This document shows, in pieces, positions 13,788-13,842 of a stretch of DNA of 13,842 bases. Origin of the DNA: CAYRFQ01 sp964423615 (GTDB lineage Bacteria > Planctomycetota > Planctomycetia > Gemmatales > Gemmataceae); the NCBI GenBank assembly GCA_964423615.1, contig CAYRFQ010000150.1, positions 1 through 13,842 on the forward strand. The letters are read 5' to 3'. The notes beneath the pieces were generated by a model that was not told the origin of the DNA, searched no databases, and saw only the letters and a program-made list of their open reading frames with translations. Within the stretch, counting starts at the first letter, position 1; each line of letters begins with the position of its first letter. Made by a program: the position numbers and the translations under genes.

Positions 13788-13842
13788 TCAGCTCGAGGCA
13801 TCGACGAGTTGGTTGCTGACCGTGTTGAACGTCTCGGCCGAC
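13788..13842 (-). CDS. C-terminal end of a putative Flp/Fap pilin (5' end outside window)
   Basis: The minus-strand frame entering at the window edge reads SAETFNTVSNQLVDASS and stops with TGA (13790-13788). Flp pilins often end in a short polar helix of this kind (a phenylalanine within a TxxxxFxTVSxxL pattern), and the major pilin gene usually lies just upstream of cpaA. Only 17 residues are visible; the diagnostic leader and the GxxxxEY hydrophobic segment are outside the window, so the call rests mainly on context. Confidence 0.45.
   Translation of the reverse strand, partial: SAETFNTVSNQLVDASS

Overview
The window carries most of a tight-adherence (Tad/Flp, type IVc) pilus locus, all on the minus strand, so transcription runs from high to low coordinates. 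The host is most likely a planctomycete, plausibly of the Gemmatales. This rests on the CpaE variant, a long Gly/Cys-rich secretin tail, a winged-helix AAA+ ATPase at the end of the Tad cluster, wide gaps between genes, and GGGAACAGG-type intergenic oligomers. The assignment is inference, because no marker gene is present.

Order in the direction of transcription: the end of a putative Flp pilin gene (13842-13788, cut by the window), prepilin peptidase CpaA/TadV (13487-12864), CpaB/RcpC (12129-11002), secretin CpaC/RcpA (10413-8635), CpaE/TadZ (8206-7004), motor ATPase CpaF/TadA (6861-5476), platform proteins TadB (5349-4390) and TadC (4275-3328), a secreted protein with an OmpA-like stretch and Gly-rich ends (3225-2410), a small secreted or membrane protein (1864-1472), and an AAA+ ATPase (1337 to the window edge). 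The AAA+ gene has no stop codon inside the window.

Together these form a pilus export machine. CpaA matures the pilin. CpaF powers assembly on the TadB/TadC inner-membrane platform. CpaE localises the machine. CpaB and the CpaC secretin carry the fibre across the periplasm and outer membrane. TadD, TadE, TadF and TadG homologues are not seen here.

The gaps between genes (about 50-730 bp) are large for a tad cluster and contain little convincing coding sequence. Many hold inverted repeats built from GGGAACAG-like arms, or a 22-bp palindrome that occurs twice. Two gaps hold clusters of potential hairpins that could be structured RNAs: 8461-8620 (plus-strand folding slightly favoured) and 10668-10879 (including a tRNA 3'-half-like stretch). 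These, the altered CpaE Walker motif and the Gly/Cys-rich tails are the points most worth a second look.
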